Below, in pieces: positions 36,805 through 47,100 of a DNA stretch of 64,000 bases. The DNA comes from Phenylobacterium sp. (GTDB lineage: Bacteria > Pseudomonadota > Alphaproteobacteria > Caulobacterales > Caulobacteraceae). Under the pieces are notes generated by a model. That model searched no databases. It saw only the letters and a list, made by a program, of their open reading frames with translations, and had not been told where the DNA came from. Within the stretch, counting starts at the first letter, position 1, and every line of letters begins with the position of its first letter. A program made the position numbers and the translations under genes. The DNA is taken from the NCBI GenBank assembly GCA_020402585.1, contig JADBZH010000006.1, positions 1 to 64,000 of the forward strand, given 5' to 3'.

Positions 36805-36833
36805 AATCTAGGCCTCACGGCCCCCTTCGGCAA
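36805..36833 (-). promoter_or_regulatory. Promoter of 6S RNA
   Basis: On the minus strand TTGCCG (36833-36828) and TAGATT (36810-36805) have an ideal 17-base spacer, predicting a start near 36798. It lies in the short gap after zapA, so 6S RNA can be made independently of zapA. Confidence 0.65.
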
Positions 36834-36852
36834 GGCGGCGTCCCCAGCCGGT

Positions 36853-37179
36853 TCAGGCCCCCGCCAGTTTCTCGATCCGGCGGGCGGCGGCCTCCAGGGC
36901 GGCGGTGGCGCGAGCTTCGATCCCGCCGGCCCCCGCCTGCAGGCGCGCATGTTCGGATTGCAGGCCGGCGTGCCGGCCGCGCAGGTCGGAAAGCTCGTCG
37001 GCCAGGAGCAGGGCGGCCATCAGGAAGAGCCGGGTTTCTCCCAGCTGACCGACCTCCTGCGACACTTGCCGGACCTGGGTGTCGAAGAGTCGCGCCAGCT
37101 CCGTGAGGTGGGCCTCCTGGCCGTCCTCGCAGCCGACCACGTAAGGACGGCCGTTCACGCTGAGGGTCACCTGGGCCAT
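36853..37179 (-). CDS. zapA: Cell division protein ZapA
   Basis: A 108-residue Z-ring-associated protein. The N-terminal globular part (VTLSVNGRPYVVGCEDGQEAHLTELA, described here in pieces: strand 4-9, helix 22-45) and a C-terminal coiled coil (about 55-105) match ZapA. It bundles FtsZ filaments. It starts three bases after the zauP stop, so the two are co-expressed, as in Caulobacter where the pair focuses the Z-ring. Confidence 0.92.
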   Translation of the reverse strand: MAQVTLSVNGRPYVVGCEDGQEAHLTELARLFDTQVRQVSQEVGQLGETRLFLMAALLLADELSDLRGRHAGLQSEHARLQAGAGGIEARATAALEAAARRIEKLAGA

Positions 37180-37182
37180 GGA

Positions 37183-37446
37183 TCAGTCTCCCTTGCCGCC
37201 GCCCAGCACCGACTCGATCTCGGCGATGGCCTGACCGAGGGCGCGGGAGGCTTCGGCGCCTGCGGTCTGAAGCGCCTGCTCCCGGGCGCGGCTGCGCTCA
37301 AGTTCTGCGGCCAGGCTGCTGCGGGCCGGGTCGAAGAGCTCGCCCTCGCCGCCGGACCGGCGTCCCGCCAGTTCCTGCTCGAGAAGGGCCAGGGCCCGAT
37401 CCAGCCGCCGTGCGGCCTGGTCGAGGGCGGTTTCGTCCTGGGTCAT
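37183..37446 (-). CDS. zauP: Coiled-coil Z-ring partner ZauP (DUF4164 family)
   Basis: An 87-residue, mostly helical, acidic coiled-coil protein (ALDQAARRLDRALALLEQEL at the start, then heptads to about residue 80). Size, composition and position immediately upstream of zapA match the DUF4164 protein named ZauP in Caulobacter crescentus, which works with ZapA to align the FtsZ ring. ATG 37446 has GGAG six bases upstream. The frame remains open far upstream but only as antisense to tkt. Confidence 0.85.
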   Translation of the reverse strand: MTQDETALDQAARRLDRALALLEQELAGRRSGGEGELFDPARSSLAAELERSRAREQALQTAGAEASRALGQAIAEIESVLGGGKGD

Positions 37447-37575
37447 GAGGGACTCCGGAGGTTGCCCCTTCTCTATAGCGCCATCCGCCGCGCCGCCGGA
37501 ACACTTACCTTTCTTGACCCTTCCGGCCCCCTGTGCGAGGCCCAAGGCCCCACCGCCCAAAACCGGATTCCCGCC

Positions 37576-39549
37576 ATGCCTGTCTCGCCCGTGAAAATGG
37601 CCGACGCCATCCGCGTCCTCTCCATGGATGCGGTGCACAGGGCCAAGTCCGGCCACCAGGGCATGCCCATGGGGATGGCCGACGTCGCCACCGTGCTGTG
37701 GACCAAGTTCCTGAAGTTCGACGCCTCCCGGCCCGACTGGGCCGACCGCGACCGCTTCGTCCTGTCGGCCGGCCACGGCTCCATGCTGATCTACGCCCTG
37801 CTGCACCTGACCGGGTTCAAGGCGATGACCATGGACCAGATCCGGAACTTCCGGCAGTGGGGCTCCAACACCCCCGGGCACCCGGAGTTCGGGCACACCC
37901 CGGGGGTCGAGACCACCACCGGTCCCCTGGGCCAGGGCATCGCCACCGCGGTCGGCATGGCCATGGCCGAGCGCCACATGGCCGCCCGGTTCGGTGAGGA
38001 CCTGGTCGACCACCGCACCTGGGTCATCGCCGGTGACGGCTGCCTCATGGAGGGCGTCAGCCACGAGGCCGCCTCCATCGCGGGACGCTTCAGGCTGAAC
38101 CGGCTGACCGTCCTGTTCGACGACAACAACACCACCATCGATGGTGAGGCGACCATCGCCGAGACCGGCGACCAGCTGGCCCGCTTCAAGGCCTATGGCT
38201 GGGCGGTCAAGGCGGTGGACGGGCACGACCACGGCAAGATCGCCGCGGCCCTGCGCTGGGCGACCCGGCAGGACCGCCCGACCCTGATCGCCTGCCGCAC
38301 ACGCATCTCCAAGGGCGCCGGGCCCAAGGAGGGCGACCCCCACAGCCACGGTTACACCCTGTTCGACGGCGAGATCGCCGAGGCCCGCAAGGCCATGGGC
38401 TGGGACCTGCCGCCCTTCGAGCTGCCCGAGGACCTCGTGAAGGCCTGGCGCCGGGCCGGCCGACGGGGCGTTCGAACCCGCAAGTCCTGGCACGGGCGGC
38501 TGGCGGCCTCACTCAAGGCCGCCGACTTCCAGCGCGCCATGGCCGGCGAGCTTCCGGCCGGGGCCTTCGAGGCCCTCGACGCCCACATCGCCGCGGCGGT
38601 GGAGGCCAGGCCCGCGGCGGCCACCCGCCAGCACTCCGGCTCGGCCCTCGACCACCTCTTCCCGGCCATTCCCGAGATGATCGGCGGCTCGGCGGACCTG
38701 ACCGGATCGAACAACACCTTCGTCAAGGGCACCGCCGCCTTCGACGTCCCCGACTATGCCGGCCGTTACGTCCACTGGGGCGTGCGCGAGCACGGCATGG
38801 CCTCGGCCATGAACGGGATGGCCCTGCATGGCGGCGTGATCCCCTTCTCGGGCACCTTCCTGGTCTTCTCGGACTATTCGCGGCCCGCCATCCGCCTGGG
38901 CGCCCTGATGGGGGCCCGGGTCGTCCACGTGATGACCCACGACTCCATCGGCGTCGGCGAGGACGGCCCCACCCACCAGCCGGTGGAGCACGTGGCCTCG
39001 CTGCGGGCCATGCCCAACCTCCTGGTCTTCCGCCCCGCCGATGCGGTGGAGACCGCCGAGTGCTGGAAGCTGGCCGTGTCGGCCCGGGCCACCCCCTCGG
39101 TCATGGCCCTGTCCCGTCAGAAGGTTCCCGCTGTGCGCAACACCGCCTCGGGTGAGAACCTGTCGGCCCACGGCGCCTACCAGCTGGCCGCCGCCGGCTC
39201 GCCCGCCCGGGTCACCCTGTTCGCCACGGGCACCGAGGTGTCCGTGGCCCTGGCCGCCCGCGACCTGCTCGAGGCCGAGGGCATCGGGACCCGCGTGGTC
39301 TCCGCCCCCTGCTGGGAGCTCTTCGAGGCCCAGACCGACCGGTATAAGGCCGCCGTCATCGGTGAGACCGAGGTCAGGGCCGCCGTCGAGGCGGGCGTCC
39401 GCATGGGCTGGGACCGCTTCATCGGCGCCGACGGGATCTTTGTCGGCATGAAGGGCTTTGGCGCCTCCGCCCCGGCCGAACGGCTCTACGAGGCCTTCGC
39501 CATCACGCCCCAGGCTGTGGCCGACGCCGTCCGCCAGAAGCTGGGCTGA
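37576..39549 (+). CDS. tkt: Transketolase
   Basis: A 657-residue thiamine-diphosphate enzyme of the pentose phosphate pathway. The TPP motif GDGCLMEGVSHEAASIAGRF (about 155-175), the start MADAIRVLSMDAVHRAKSG and the pyrimidine-domain GVREHGMASAMNGMALHGG are all present. Start at ATG 37576; a longer frame exists only because of antisense bias over zapA. It heads the cluster tkt-purT-gap-pgk-fba, giving sugar-phosphate rearrangement plus lower and upper glycolysis steps. Confidence 0.96.
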   Translation: MPVSPVKMADAIRVLSMDAVHRAKSGHQGMPMGMADVATVLWTKFLKFDASRPDWADRDRFVLSAGHGSMLIYALLHLTGFKAMTMDQIRNFRQWGSNTPGHPEFGHTPGVETTTGPLGQGIATAVGMAMAERHMAARFGEDLVDHRTWVIAGDGCLMEGVSHEAASIAGRFRLNRLTVLFDDNNTTIDGEATIAETGDQLARFKAYGWAVKAVDGHDHGKIAAALRWATRQDRPTLIACRTRISKGAGPKEGDPHSHGYTLFDGEIAEARKAMGWDLPPFELPEDLVKAWRRAGRRGVRTRKSWHGRLAASLKAADFQRAMAGELPAGAFEALDAHIAAAVEARPAAATRQHSGSALDHLFPAIPEMIGGSADLTGSNNTFVKGTAAFDVPDYAGRYVHWGVREHGMASAMNGMALHGGVIPFSGTFLVFSDYSRPAIRLGALMGARVVHVMTHDSIGVGEDGPTHQPVEHVASLRAMPNLLVFRPADAVETAECWKLAVSARATPSVMALSRQKVPAVRNTASGENLSAHGAYQLAAAGSPARVTLFATGTEVSVALAARDLLEAEGIGTRVVSAPCWELFEAQTDRYKAAVIGETEVRAAVEAGVRMGWDRFIGADGIFVGMKGFGASAPAERLYEAFAITPQAVADAVRQKLG

Positions 39550-39552
39550 GCC

Positions 39553-40764
39553 GTGGCCCCGCCGGCCCGCCTGGGCACGCCCCTCTCGCCCTCCGCCGTC
39601 CGGGTCCTGCTGCTGGGCTCGGGCGAACTGGGCAAGGAGGTGGTGATCGAGCTGCAGCGCCTGGGCTGCGAGGTCATCGCCGCGGACCGGTACGCCGACG
39701 CCCCGGCCATGCAGGTCGCCCACCGCAGCCACGTCCTGGCCATGACGGACGCCGCCGCCCTGCGCGCCCTCATCGAGGCCGAACGGCCCCACCTGATCGT
39801 GCCCGAGATCGAGGCCATCGCCACGGATGAGCTGGTGCGCATGGAGGCCGAGGGCCTGGCGACTGTCATTCCCACCGCCCGCGCCGCCCAGCTCACCATG
39901 AACCGCGAGGGCATCCGCCGGCTGGCCGCCGAGACCCTGGGCCTGCCGACCTCCACCTACGCCTTCGCCAGTTCGGAGGCCGAGCTGGCCGAGGCGGCGG
40001 CCCGGGTCACGGGGTTTCCCTGCTTCGTGAAGCCGGTGATGAGCTCGTCCGGCAAGGGCCAGTCCTTCGTCGAGGGCCCCGACGGCATCGCCGCCGCCTG
40101 GCGCTACGCCCTGGAAGGCGGCCGGGTGGAGCAGCCCCGGGTCATCGTCGAGGGCCGGGTCGACTTCGACTTCGAGATCACCCAGCTGACGGTCCGCAGC
40201 CTGGGCGCCGACGGCGCCGTGCGCACCGACTTCTGCGCGCCCATCGGGCACCGGCAGGTGAAGGGCGACTACGTGGAAAGCTGGCAGCCCCAGGCCATGT
40301 CCACCGCCGCCCTGGAGCGGTCGCGGCGGATCGCCGGAGCGGTGACCGCCGAGCTGGGCGGGCTGGGCGTCTTTGGCGTCGAGCTCTTCGTGAAGGGCGA
40401 TGAGGTCTGGTTCTCCGAGGTCAGCCCCCGGCCGCACGACACCGGCCTCGTCACCCTGGCCACCCAGGTCCAGAGCGAATTCGCCCTGCACGCCCGCGCC
40501 ATCCTGGGCCTGCCGGTGGACGCGACCCTTCGTGAGACCGGCGCCAGCGCGGTGATCTACGGCGGCCTTGAGGGGCGGGGCGTGGCTTTCGAAGGGGTCG
40601 CCGCGGCCCTGTCCGTCCCCGGCGCGGACCTGCGTCTCTTTGGCAAGCCCGAGGCCTTCGAGCGGCGGCGGATGGGGGTGGCCCTGGCCCGCGCCGACGA
40701 TGTCGAGACCGCCCGCACCCGGGCCGCGGAGGCCGCTGGAAAGGTGCAGGTCGTCGGGGGGTGA
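39553..40764 (+). CDS. purT: Formate-dependent phosphoribosylglycinamide formyltransferase
   Basis: A 403-residue ATP-grasp enzyme that formylates GAR with formate and ATP in purine biosynthesis, an alternative to folate-dependent PurN. The N-terminal GSGELGKEV motif, the EIEAIATD loop, the ATP-grasp [14 protein letters not shown] and the metal-binding [12 protein letters not shown] are visible. It starts with GTG three bases after tkt, so the two are likely co-transcribed. A purine gene here is an unusual neighbour for glycolytic genes. Confidence 0.95.
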   Translation: MAPPARLGTPLSPSAVRVLLLGSGELGKEVVIELQRLGCEVIAADRYADAPAMQVAHRSHVLAMTDAAALRALIEAERPHLIVPEIEAIATDELVRMEAEGLATVIPTARAAQLTMNREGIRRLAAETLGLPTSTYAFASSEAELAEAAARVTGFPCFVKPVMSSSGKGQSFVEGPDGIAAAWRYALEGGRVEQPRVIVEGRVDFDFEITQLTVRSLGADGAVRTDFCAPIGHRQVKGDYVESWQPQAMSTAALERSRRIAGAVTAELGGLGVFGVELFVKGDEVWFSEVSPRPHDTGLVTLATQVQSEFALHARAILGLPVDATLRETGASAVIYGGLEGRGVAFEGVAAALSVPGADLRLFGKPEAFERRRMGVALARADDVETARTRAAEAAGKVQVVGG

Positions 40765-40887
40765 CCGCAGGATTCGGCGGGAGGAAGCCTGTCGCTCCCG
40801 AAACCGTGATCGTCAGGGTTGACTTCCCCGCCCCGGACCTAAAAAACCGCCGCCAACCAGCGAAGTTAAAGGTTCGGAGACCGATTC

Positions 40888-41895
40888 ATGACTGTGCGTG
40901 TCGCCATCAACGGATTCGGCCGGATCGGCCGCAACATCCTGCGCTCCCTGGTCGAGCACGGCCGGACCGACATCGAGGTCGTCGCGATCAACGACCTGGG
41001 TCCGGTTGAGACCAACGCCCACCTGTTTCGCTATGACAGCGTCCATGGTCGCTTCGCCGGTGAGGTGAAGGTGGACGGCGACACGATCGACGTCGGCCGC
41101 GGCAAGATCAAGGTGACCGCCGTCCGGGATCCCGCCGAACTGCCCCACCGCGAACTCGGCGTCGACATCGCCTTCGAGTGCACCGGCATCTTCACCTCCA
41201 AGGACAAGGCCAGCGCCCACCTGACGGCCGGCGCCAAGCGGGTCCTGGTCAGCGCCCCCTGTGACAATGCCGACAAGACCATCGTTTACGGGGTGAACCA
41301 CGACACCCTGACCGCCGCCGACCTGGTGGTTTCCAACGCTTCCTGCACCACCAACTGCCTCGCCCCGGTGGCCAAGGTCCTGCAGGAGCTGGCCGGCATC
41401 GAGCGCGGCTACATGACCACCATCCACTCCTACACGGGCGACCAGCCGACGCTGGACACCATGCACAAGGACCTCTACCGCGCCCGCGCCGCGGCCATGT
41501 CCATGATCCCCACCTCCACCGGCGCGGCCAAGGCTCTCGGCCTGGTCATCCCCGAACTGCAGGGCAAGCTGGACGGCTCGTCCATCCGGGTGCCGACCCC
41601 GAACGTCTCGGTCGTGGACCTGGTCTGGACCCCGGGCCGCACCCTGACCGTCAAGGAAATCAACGACGCCCTGCGCGCCGCCGCCGAAGGCCCGCTGAAG
41701 GGCGTGCTCGCGGTCACCGACGAGGCCCTGGTCTCCACCGACTTCAACCATGTGGCGGCCTCCTCGACGGTCGCCCTGGCCCAGACCCAGGTGATCGATG
41801 GCAGCCTCGGCCGGATCCTGACCTGGTATGACAACGAGTGGGGCTTCTCCACGCGGATGGCCGACACCGCCGCCGCCATGGCCCGCCTGATCTGA
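40888..41895 (+). CDS. gap: Glyceraldehyde-3-phosphate dehydrogenase, type I
   Basis: A 335-residue enzyme oxidising glyceraldehyde-3-phosphate with NAD(P) and phosphate. The Rossmann start [10 protein letters not shown], catalytic C153 in SNASCTTNC and the S-loop region [10 protein letters not shown] are intact. A 123-bp gap after purT with TTGACT (40819-40824) and an A-rich stretch at 40840-40846 may hold its own promoter. pgk follows after four bases. Confidence 0.97.
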   Translation: MTVRVAINGFGRIGRNILRSLVEHGRTDIEVVAINDLGPVETNAHLFRYDSVHGRFAGEVKVDGDTIDVGRGKIKVTAVRDPAELPHRELGVDIAFECTGIFTSKDKASAHLTAGAKRVLVSAPCDNADKTIVYGVNHDTLTAADLVVSNASCTTNCLAPVAKVLQELAGIERGYMTTIHSYTGDQPTLDTMHKDLYRARAAAMSMIPTSTGAAKALGLVIPELQGKLDGSSIRVPTPNVSVVDLVWTPGRTLTVKEINDALRAAAEGPLKGVLAVTDEALVSTDFNHVAASSTVALAQTQVIDGSLGRILTWYDNEWGFSTRMADTAAAMARLI

Positions 41896-41899
41896 GCCC

Positions 41900-43102
41900 A
41901 TGGCCTTCCAGACCCTCGACGACGTTTCCCTGGCCGGCGTCAGGGCCCTGGTCAGGGTGGACTTCAACGTCCCCATGGCGGACGGCGCGGTCACTGACGA
42001 CACCCGCCTGCGGGCGGCGGTCCCGACCATCGAGAAACTGCGCGCCGGTGGGGCCAAGGTGATCCTGCTGGCCCATTTCGACCGGCCCAAGGGCAAGTGG
42101 GTCCCGGAGATGAGCCTGGCCCCCATCGCCCCCGCCCTGTCGGCGGTATTGGGGCGTCCGGTGACCTACGTCCCCGACTGCGCGGGCAAGGACGTGACCG
42201 CCGCCGTCGCCGCCATGGGCCCTGGCGACGTCGTCCTCCTGGAGAATGTCCGTTTCTATCCCGGCGAGGAGGCCAATGATCCGGCCTTCGCCCGCGCCCT
42301 GGCCGCCAACGGCGACCTCTATGTCAACGACGCCTTCTCGGCCGCCCACAGGGCGCACGCCTCCACCGAGGGCCTGGCCCATGTCCTTCCGGCCTGCGCC
42401 GGCGAGCAGATGCGGCTGGAGCTGAACGCCCTGGACCGCGCCCTGGGCCGCCCCGAGCGCCCGGTGATGGGCATTGTCGGCGGCTCGAAGGTCTCGACCA
42501 AGCTGGACCTCCTCTCCAACCTCGTGACCCGGCTGGACAAGCTGGCCATCGGCGGGGGCATGGCCAACACCTTCCTCTACGCCCAGGGGCATGAGGTCGG
42601 CGCCTCCTACTGCGAAAAGGACCTGGCGGACACGGCGCGGGAGATCATCCGCCTGGCCGGCCAGCACAACTGCAAGCTCTTCCTGCCCATCGACATCGTC
42701 GTGGCCGAGAAGCTGGCTCCCGGCGCCCCGGCGCGGGTGCGCGAGCTGGGCGCCATGGACGACGAGGAGCGCATCCTCGACGCCGGCCCCAAGACGGTGG
42801 AGCGCCTGCGCCGGGCCATGGCCAACTCAAAGACCCTGATCTGGAACGGCCCGCTCGGCGTCTTCGAGATGCCGCCCTTCGACCGCGGCACGGTGGACGC
42901 GGCCCGCGCCGCCGCCGACCTGGTCAAGGCCGGCAAGCTCGTGGCTGTGGCGGGCGGGGGCGATACGGTCGCGGCCCTGCACCACGCCGGCTGCGCCGAG
43001 GGCTTCACCTTTGTCTCGACCGCCGGGGGCGCCTTCCTGGAATGGATGGAGGGCAAGGCCCTGCCCGGCGTCGCCGCCCTGACGAAACAGACCCAACGCT
43101 AA
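41900..43102 (+). CDS. pgk: Phosphoglycerate kinase
   Basis: A 400-residue two-domain kinase interconverting 1,3-bisphosphoglycerate plus ADP and 3-phosphoglycerate plus ATP. The signature [11 protein letters not shown], the [14 protein letters not shown] motif, GPLGVFE and the GGGDTVAAL nucleotide loop are present. It lies between gap (four-base gap) and fba (12-base gap). Confidence 0.97.
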   Translation: MAFQTLDDVSLAGVRALVRVDFNVPMADGAVTDDTRLRAAVPTIEKLRAGGAKVILLAHFDRPKGKWVPEMSLAPIAPALSAVLGRPVTYVPDCAGKDVTAAVAAMGPGDVVLLENVRFYPGEEANDPAFARALAANGDLYVNDAFSAAHRAHASTEGLAHVLPACAGEQMRLELNALDRALGRPERPVMGIVGGSKVSTKLDLLSNLVTRLDKLAIGGGMANTFLYAQGHEVGASYCEKDLADTAREIIRLAGQHNCKLFLPIDIVVAEKLAPGAPARVRELGAMDDEERILDAGPKTVERLRRAMANSKTLIWNGPLGVFEMPPFDRGTVDAARAAADLVKAGKLVAVAGGGDTVAALHHAGCAEGFTFVSTAGGAFLEWMEGKALPGVAALTKQTQR

Positions 43103-43114
43103 CGGAGACGGCAC

Positions 43115-44179
43115 ATGGCCCGGATCACCCTGCGACAGCTTCTCGACCACGCCGCCGAGCACGGCTACGGCGTTCCGGCCTTCAATATCAACAACATGGA
43201 GCAGGGGCTGGCCATCCTGGAAGCGGCCGAGGCGACGGACTCGCCGGTCATCATCCAGGCCAGCCGCGGCGCCCGCTCCTACGCCAACGACACCGTCCTG
43301 AAGCACCTGATCGACGCCCTGGCCGAGATGTACCCGCACATCCCGATCTGCATGCACCAGGACCACGGGAACAACGAGGCCACCTGCGCCACCGCCATCC
43401 AGTACGGCTTCACCTCGGTGATGATGGACGGCTCGCTGATGGCCGATGGCAAGACCCCCGCCGACTACGACTACAACGTCCGCGTCACCCGCAAGGTGGT
43501 GGACATGGCCCACTGGGTCGGCGCCTCGGTGGAGGGCGAGCTCGGCGTGCTGGGCAGCCTTGAGACCGGCATGGGCGAGAAGGAGGACGGCCACGGCTTT
43601 GAGGGCAAGCTCGACCATGACCAGCTGCTGACCGACCCCGACCAGGCCGTGGCCTTCGTGAAGGCCACCCAGGTGGACGCCCTGGCCATCGCCATGGGCA
43701 CCAGCCACGGCGCCTACAAGTTCACCCGCAAGCCGGATGGCGACGTCCTGGCCATGCACGTGATCGAGGAGATCCACCGCCGCCTGCCCAACACCCACCT
43801 GGTCATGCATGGCTCGTCCAGCGTGCCGCAGGAGTTGCAGGACATCATCAACCAGTATGGCGGCGAGATGCCCCAGACCTGGGGCGTGCCGGTCGAGGAG
43901 ATCCAGCGCGGCATCAAGAACGGCGTGCGGAAGATCAACATCGACACCGACAACCGGATGGCCATGACCGGCGCCATCCGCAAGGTCTTCGCCGAGAACC
44001 CCGGCGAGTTCGACCCGCGCAAGTACCTCAAGCCCGCCATGGAGGCGATGCGCGACGTCTGCCGCCAGCGGTTCGAGGAGTTCGGAACCGCCGGCCACGC
44101 CTCGAAGATCAGGCCGGTTCCCCTCTCCGAGATGGCGAAGCGCTACGCTGCCGGGTCCCTGTCGCCGAAGGTCGGCTGA
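43115..44179 (+). CDS. fba: Class II fructose-bisphosphate aldolase (Calvin-cycle-type subgroup)
   Basis: A 354-residue zinc aldolase. Catalytic and metal residues include H81, D83 and H84 in MHQDHGNN and later histidines in MGTSHGAYK and LVMHGSS. The [13 protein letters not shown] start and [13 protein letters not shown] fit the CbbA-like subgroup, often found beside gap and pgk. It completes the cluster. Its last 71 bases overlap, tail to tail, the 3' end of the P450-DyP gene. Confidence 0.96.
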   Translation: MARITLRQLLDHAAEHGYGVPAFNINNMEQGLAILEAAEATDSPVIIQASRGARSYANDTVLKHLIDALAEMYPHIPICMHQDHGNNEATCATAIQYGFTSVMMDGSLMADGKTPADYDYNVRVTRKVVDMAHWVGASVEGELGVLGSLETGMGEKEDGHGFEGKLDHDQLLTDPDQAVAFVKATQVDALAIAMGTSHGAYKFTRKPDGDVLAMHVIEEIHRRLPNTHLVMHGSSSVPQELQDIINQYGGEMPQTWGVPVEEIQRGIKNGVRKINIDTDNRMAMTGAIRKVFAENPGEFDPRKYLKPAMEAMRDVCRQRFEEFGTAGHASKIRPVPLSEMAKRYAAGSLSPKVG

Positions 44180-47100
44180 CCGGCCTCGCCAGCCTCCGGG
44201 TCCGGTCCGCCAGGTAGTAAAGGGCCGACCGGCTCGGCATGAAGAAGTAGCCGCCGCCCCGCACGGTCACGAAGTCGGGTATGCCCCGGATTCGCCGGAC
44301 CGTCCGCCCATCAGGCAGGGACAGGTCCTGCAGTCTGCCGTCGCTGTCCACCGCAGGGTCGGCCTCCCCGGTCAGGCCGTGGAAGGAGGGTTCGCCCAGC
44401 CAGCTCTGCTGGATGAACTCGAACTGGCGTTCAAGGTCGGTGCAGGCGGCGAGGAAGATCAGGCCCTCCTTCGGCTTTGCGCCCGCTGGCGCGGGCTCAA
44501 GATAGGCCCGTCCCCGGCGCAGAATCCGGTGACTGCTGACATGGTTCGGGGCCTTGAGGTTGTCCGACATCAGGCTGTCCCGGGGATTCGACCGACGGAC
44601 GTGGGAGCCCAGGGGACAGGCGAAGCCGCGGGGATCGAACACCGCGAAGCCGAAGTCATTCGTGGGATTCGGCGACCGGGGGCTTGCATGGGGGTAGAGC
44701 ACGACCGGGGAGCCGTCCTTCCAGCGCCCGATCATCTTCGCGCCGACCCAATGGGCGTCCACCGAAGACATGCCGGGGCAGGCGGCCAGGCTGGAGGCCG
44801 TGCTGGCCGTGTAGTCCTGGAAACCGGCCACATCCTGCTCCAGCTGCCGCACCACGAGGAAGGTCCCGTTACGCCCGAAATCGCGATCCGCCCCCGCTCC
44901 GGACTCCAGGCCAAAGGCCGGGTATCGGCGGTACAGCGAGTTCGAGACCGCTGGCAGGATGTCCAGAGGGTCCAGTTCGGTAGGCAGGGCGCAGGTCGGA
45001 ACCTGCCCGTCCCGATTGTGCGGATAGCCGAGAAGAATCTCCCCGGGCTCCACCTGGTCTCCGGCAAGGCCGGGATCGCCGCGCAGTCCCCTTATGACCG
45101 GATTGGAGATCCCGTCAGCGAATCCGAAGGGTTCGGCGCGCAGGCCGCCTGGCAGGACCGGACGCGCGGGGGAGGACAGCGTCTTTCTGAGGGTCAGGCC
45201 AAAGGCGGCGGCCTGCGCGCCGATGGCGGCGCTGCAGTCTTCCGGGGTCATTCCGTAGACCAGCAGCACCGCGTCGACTCCCGCCGAGCCGGGCGGAAGG
45301 CCCGTCCAGGCGGAGTCTGACCAGGCCCAGTTCGAAGGGGCGGAGGGCCCGGCGTCGCGGAGGATTCGCTCGCGGCTGCTCATCCCCTGATAGAAGGGCG
45401 CCAGAAGTCCGGCGAGCCCGATCCCGGTGTCGGGTCCGGGCACGCCAAGCTTCACCAGTCCCGAGGCGGTGAAGCCGACAAAGGCCACCTCGCCCGGCCT
45501 GTCCGGAAGGGGACCCGTCTCCTGCCGGAAGACCCTCGCCACCACCCGTTGATGCCACCGTTGCGGGTCGGGATCCTCGTTTCCGAAGGCGATGGTCCGC
45601 GACAGATGGGCGGTCCAGCCCGCAAGGTCGGCGCCGGGCGGGATGTGGACCAGGCCGCAGGCCATGGCCGGCAGGGAGCCAAGACCCCGGAGGATCAGGG
45701 TCTGCACCTCGTCTGTCTGGATCTCGAGTTCCGGCCGCTTCACCGAGGCCAGCATGTCCAGCCAGTCCTGGGACTCGGTGGCGTTCGACGCCCGCATCAG
45801 GCCGTCATGGATCAGGGCGTTGCGGCGGATGTTCTCCAGGGTCACCCCCGGATAGCCGGAGTACCAGAAGTTCGTGGGGCGGAGGGACCGCTTGGCGAAC
45901 CGCTTGAAGGCGTCCGAGTCCGAGGCGCCGTCCAGGAACATCAACCTGGGAGTCGGGACGCCGCGGCTATGTCCCCAGGCCGCGTTGAGGCCAAGGGAGG
46001 CGAGCGCCGTGAAGTCCTCCAGATAGCTCAGCCAGGACCCGTCATAGTTGGACATGAAGACCAGGGCGTCGGTGCCCGGCGGCCTCACCCAGCGGGCGAA
46101 GTGGATGGTGCCCATCCGCGCCAGGTTGCCCTGGCGAAAGACAAACAGGGCCAGGAGGCGGATCACCCACATGCCGACGGCGAGGGCGTACCTCCGGAAG
46201 GGCCCAGGCTTCAGTCGGGTGACGGAGATCATGTGGTTCTGGGCGTAGCCCTCGATGTTCTCGAACGCCTCCACGTCCTGGACCGCCTTGGGCGAGGGGG
46301 GGCTGGGATCGGCCCGGTCCGCCGCCTCGTGCGCAGCCACCAGGCCGAAGAAGAGCCCCACGGCGGCGGTGACGCCGAGGGTGAAGACCGCCAGGACCCC
46401 GATGAGGCTTGAGATCCCGACCCCCAGGAGGCCGAGCGGGTCGCTGACACCTCCCTCAGGGGCGAGGAAGATCCGGACGGAGGCCGTGAGGAGCACCGCC
46501 AGGGCCAGAAGCACAAGCAGGACCGCGCCCCGGTTGCGGTCCTTCAGAACCTGGGAAATGACCTCCGATACGGGGGGATTCTCGCTTCCCGGGGGGGAGG
46601 TGTAGTCCGTGAAGGCCAGCCGACGCCCCAGCGGACGGGTGAGGAAGTTTCGGAATTCCGCGCCCTCGAGCACAAGCTGAGTCACCACCGGCGAATGCGC
46701 CGACAGCAGCACCATGTCGGGATCCCTCCGGATCAGCCGCCGGACGGTATCGATGATCTGCGCTGCGTCCGGGGCCGCCCCCGCCGGGCGCACTGAGTCC
46801 CTTGGCTCCGTCGCCCCGGCGCTGTTGAGATAGTCGACGACCTTTCGGACGTAGTCGGCGAGGGCCTGCTGGCGCCGGATGTCCGCGACCGGAAGGCCGA
46901 TGGCGCCCGGATACTGCAGGCCGGTCGCACCCCAGGGTGTGCAGCGGATGTCCAGGACATGGGCCTTCAGGAAGCGCGCGAGGTCATCTGTCGTCCGAAG
47001 GGTCGGATCGGCGATGCGGAAGAGGTCCAGCCACCGGCCCATCCACGCGGCGGTGCGATCCACCGCGGTCGGCCCGTCGCCGTCCACATTCAGTTCGCCC

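Noticed and set aside
38466..38485. GTTCGAACCCGC resembling a tRNA T-loop
   Set aside because: It lies inside the transketolase reading frame and has no surrounding cloverleaf.
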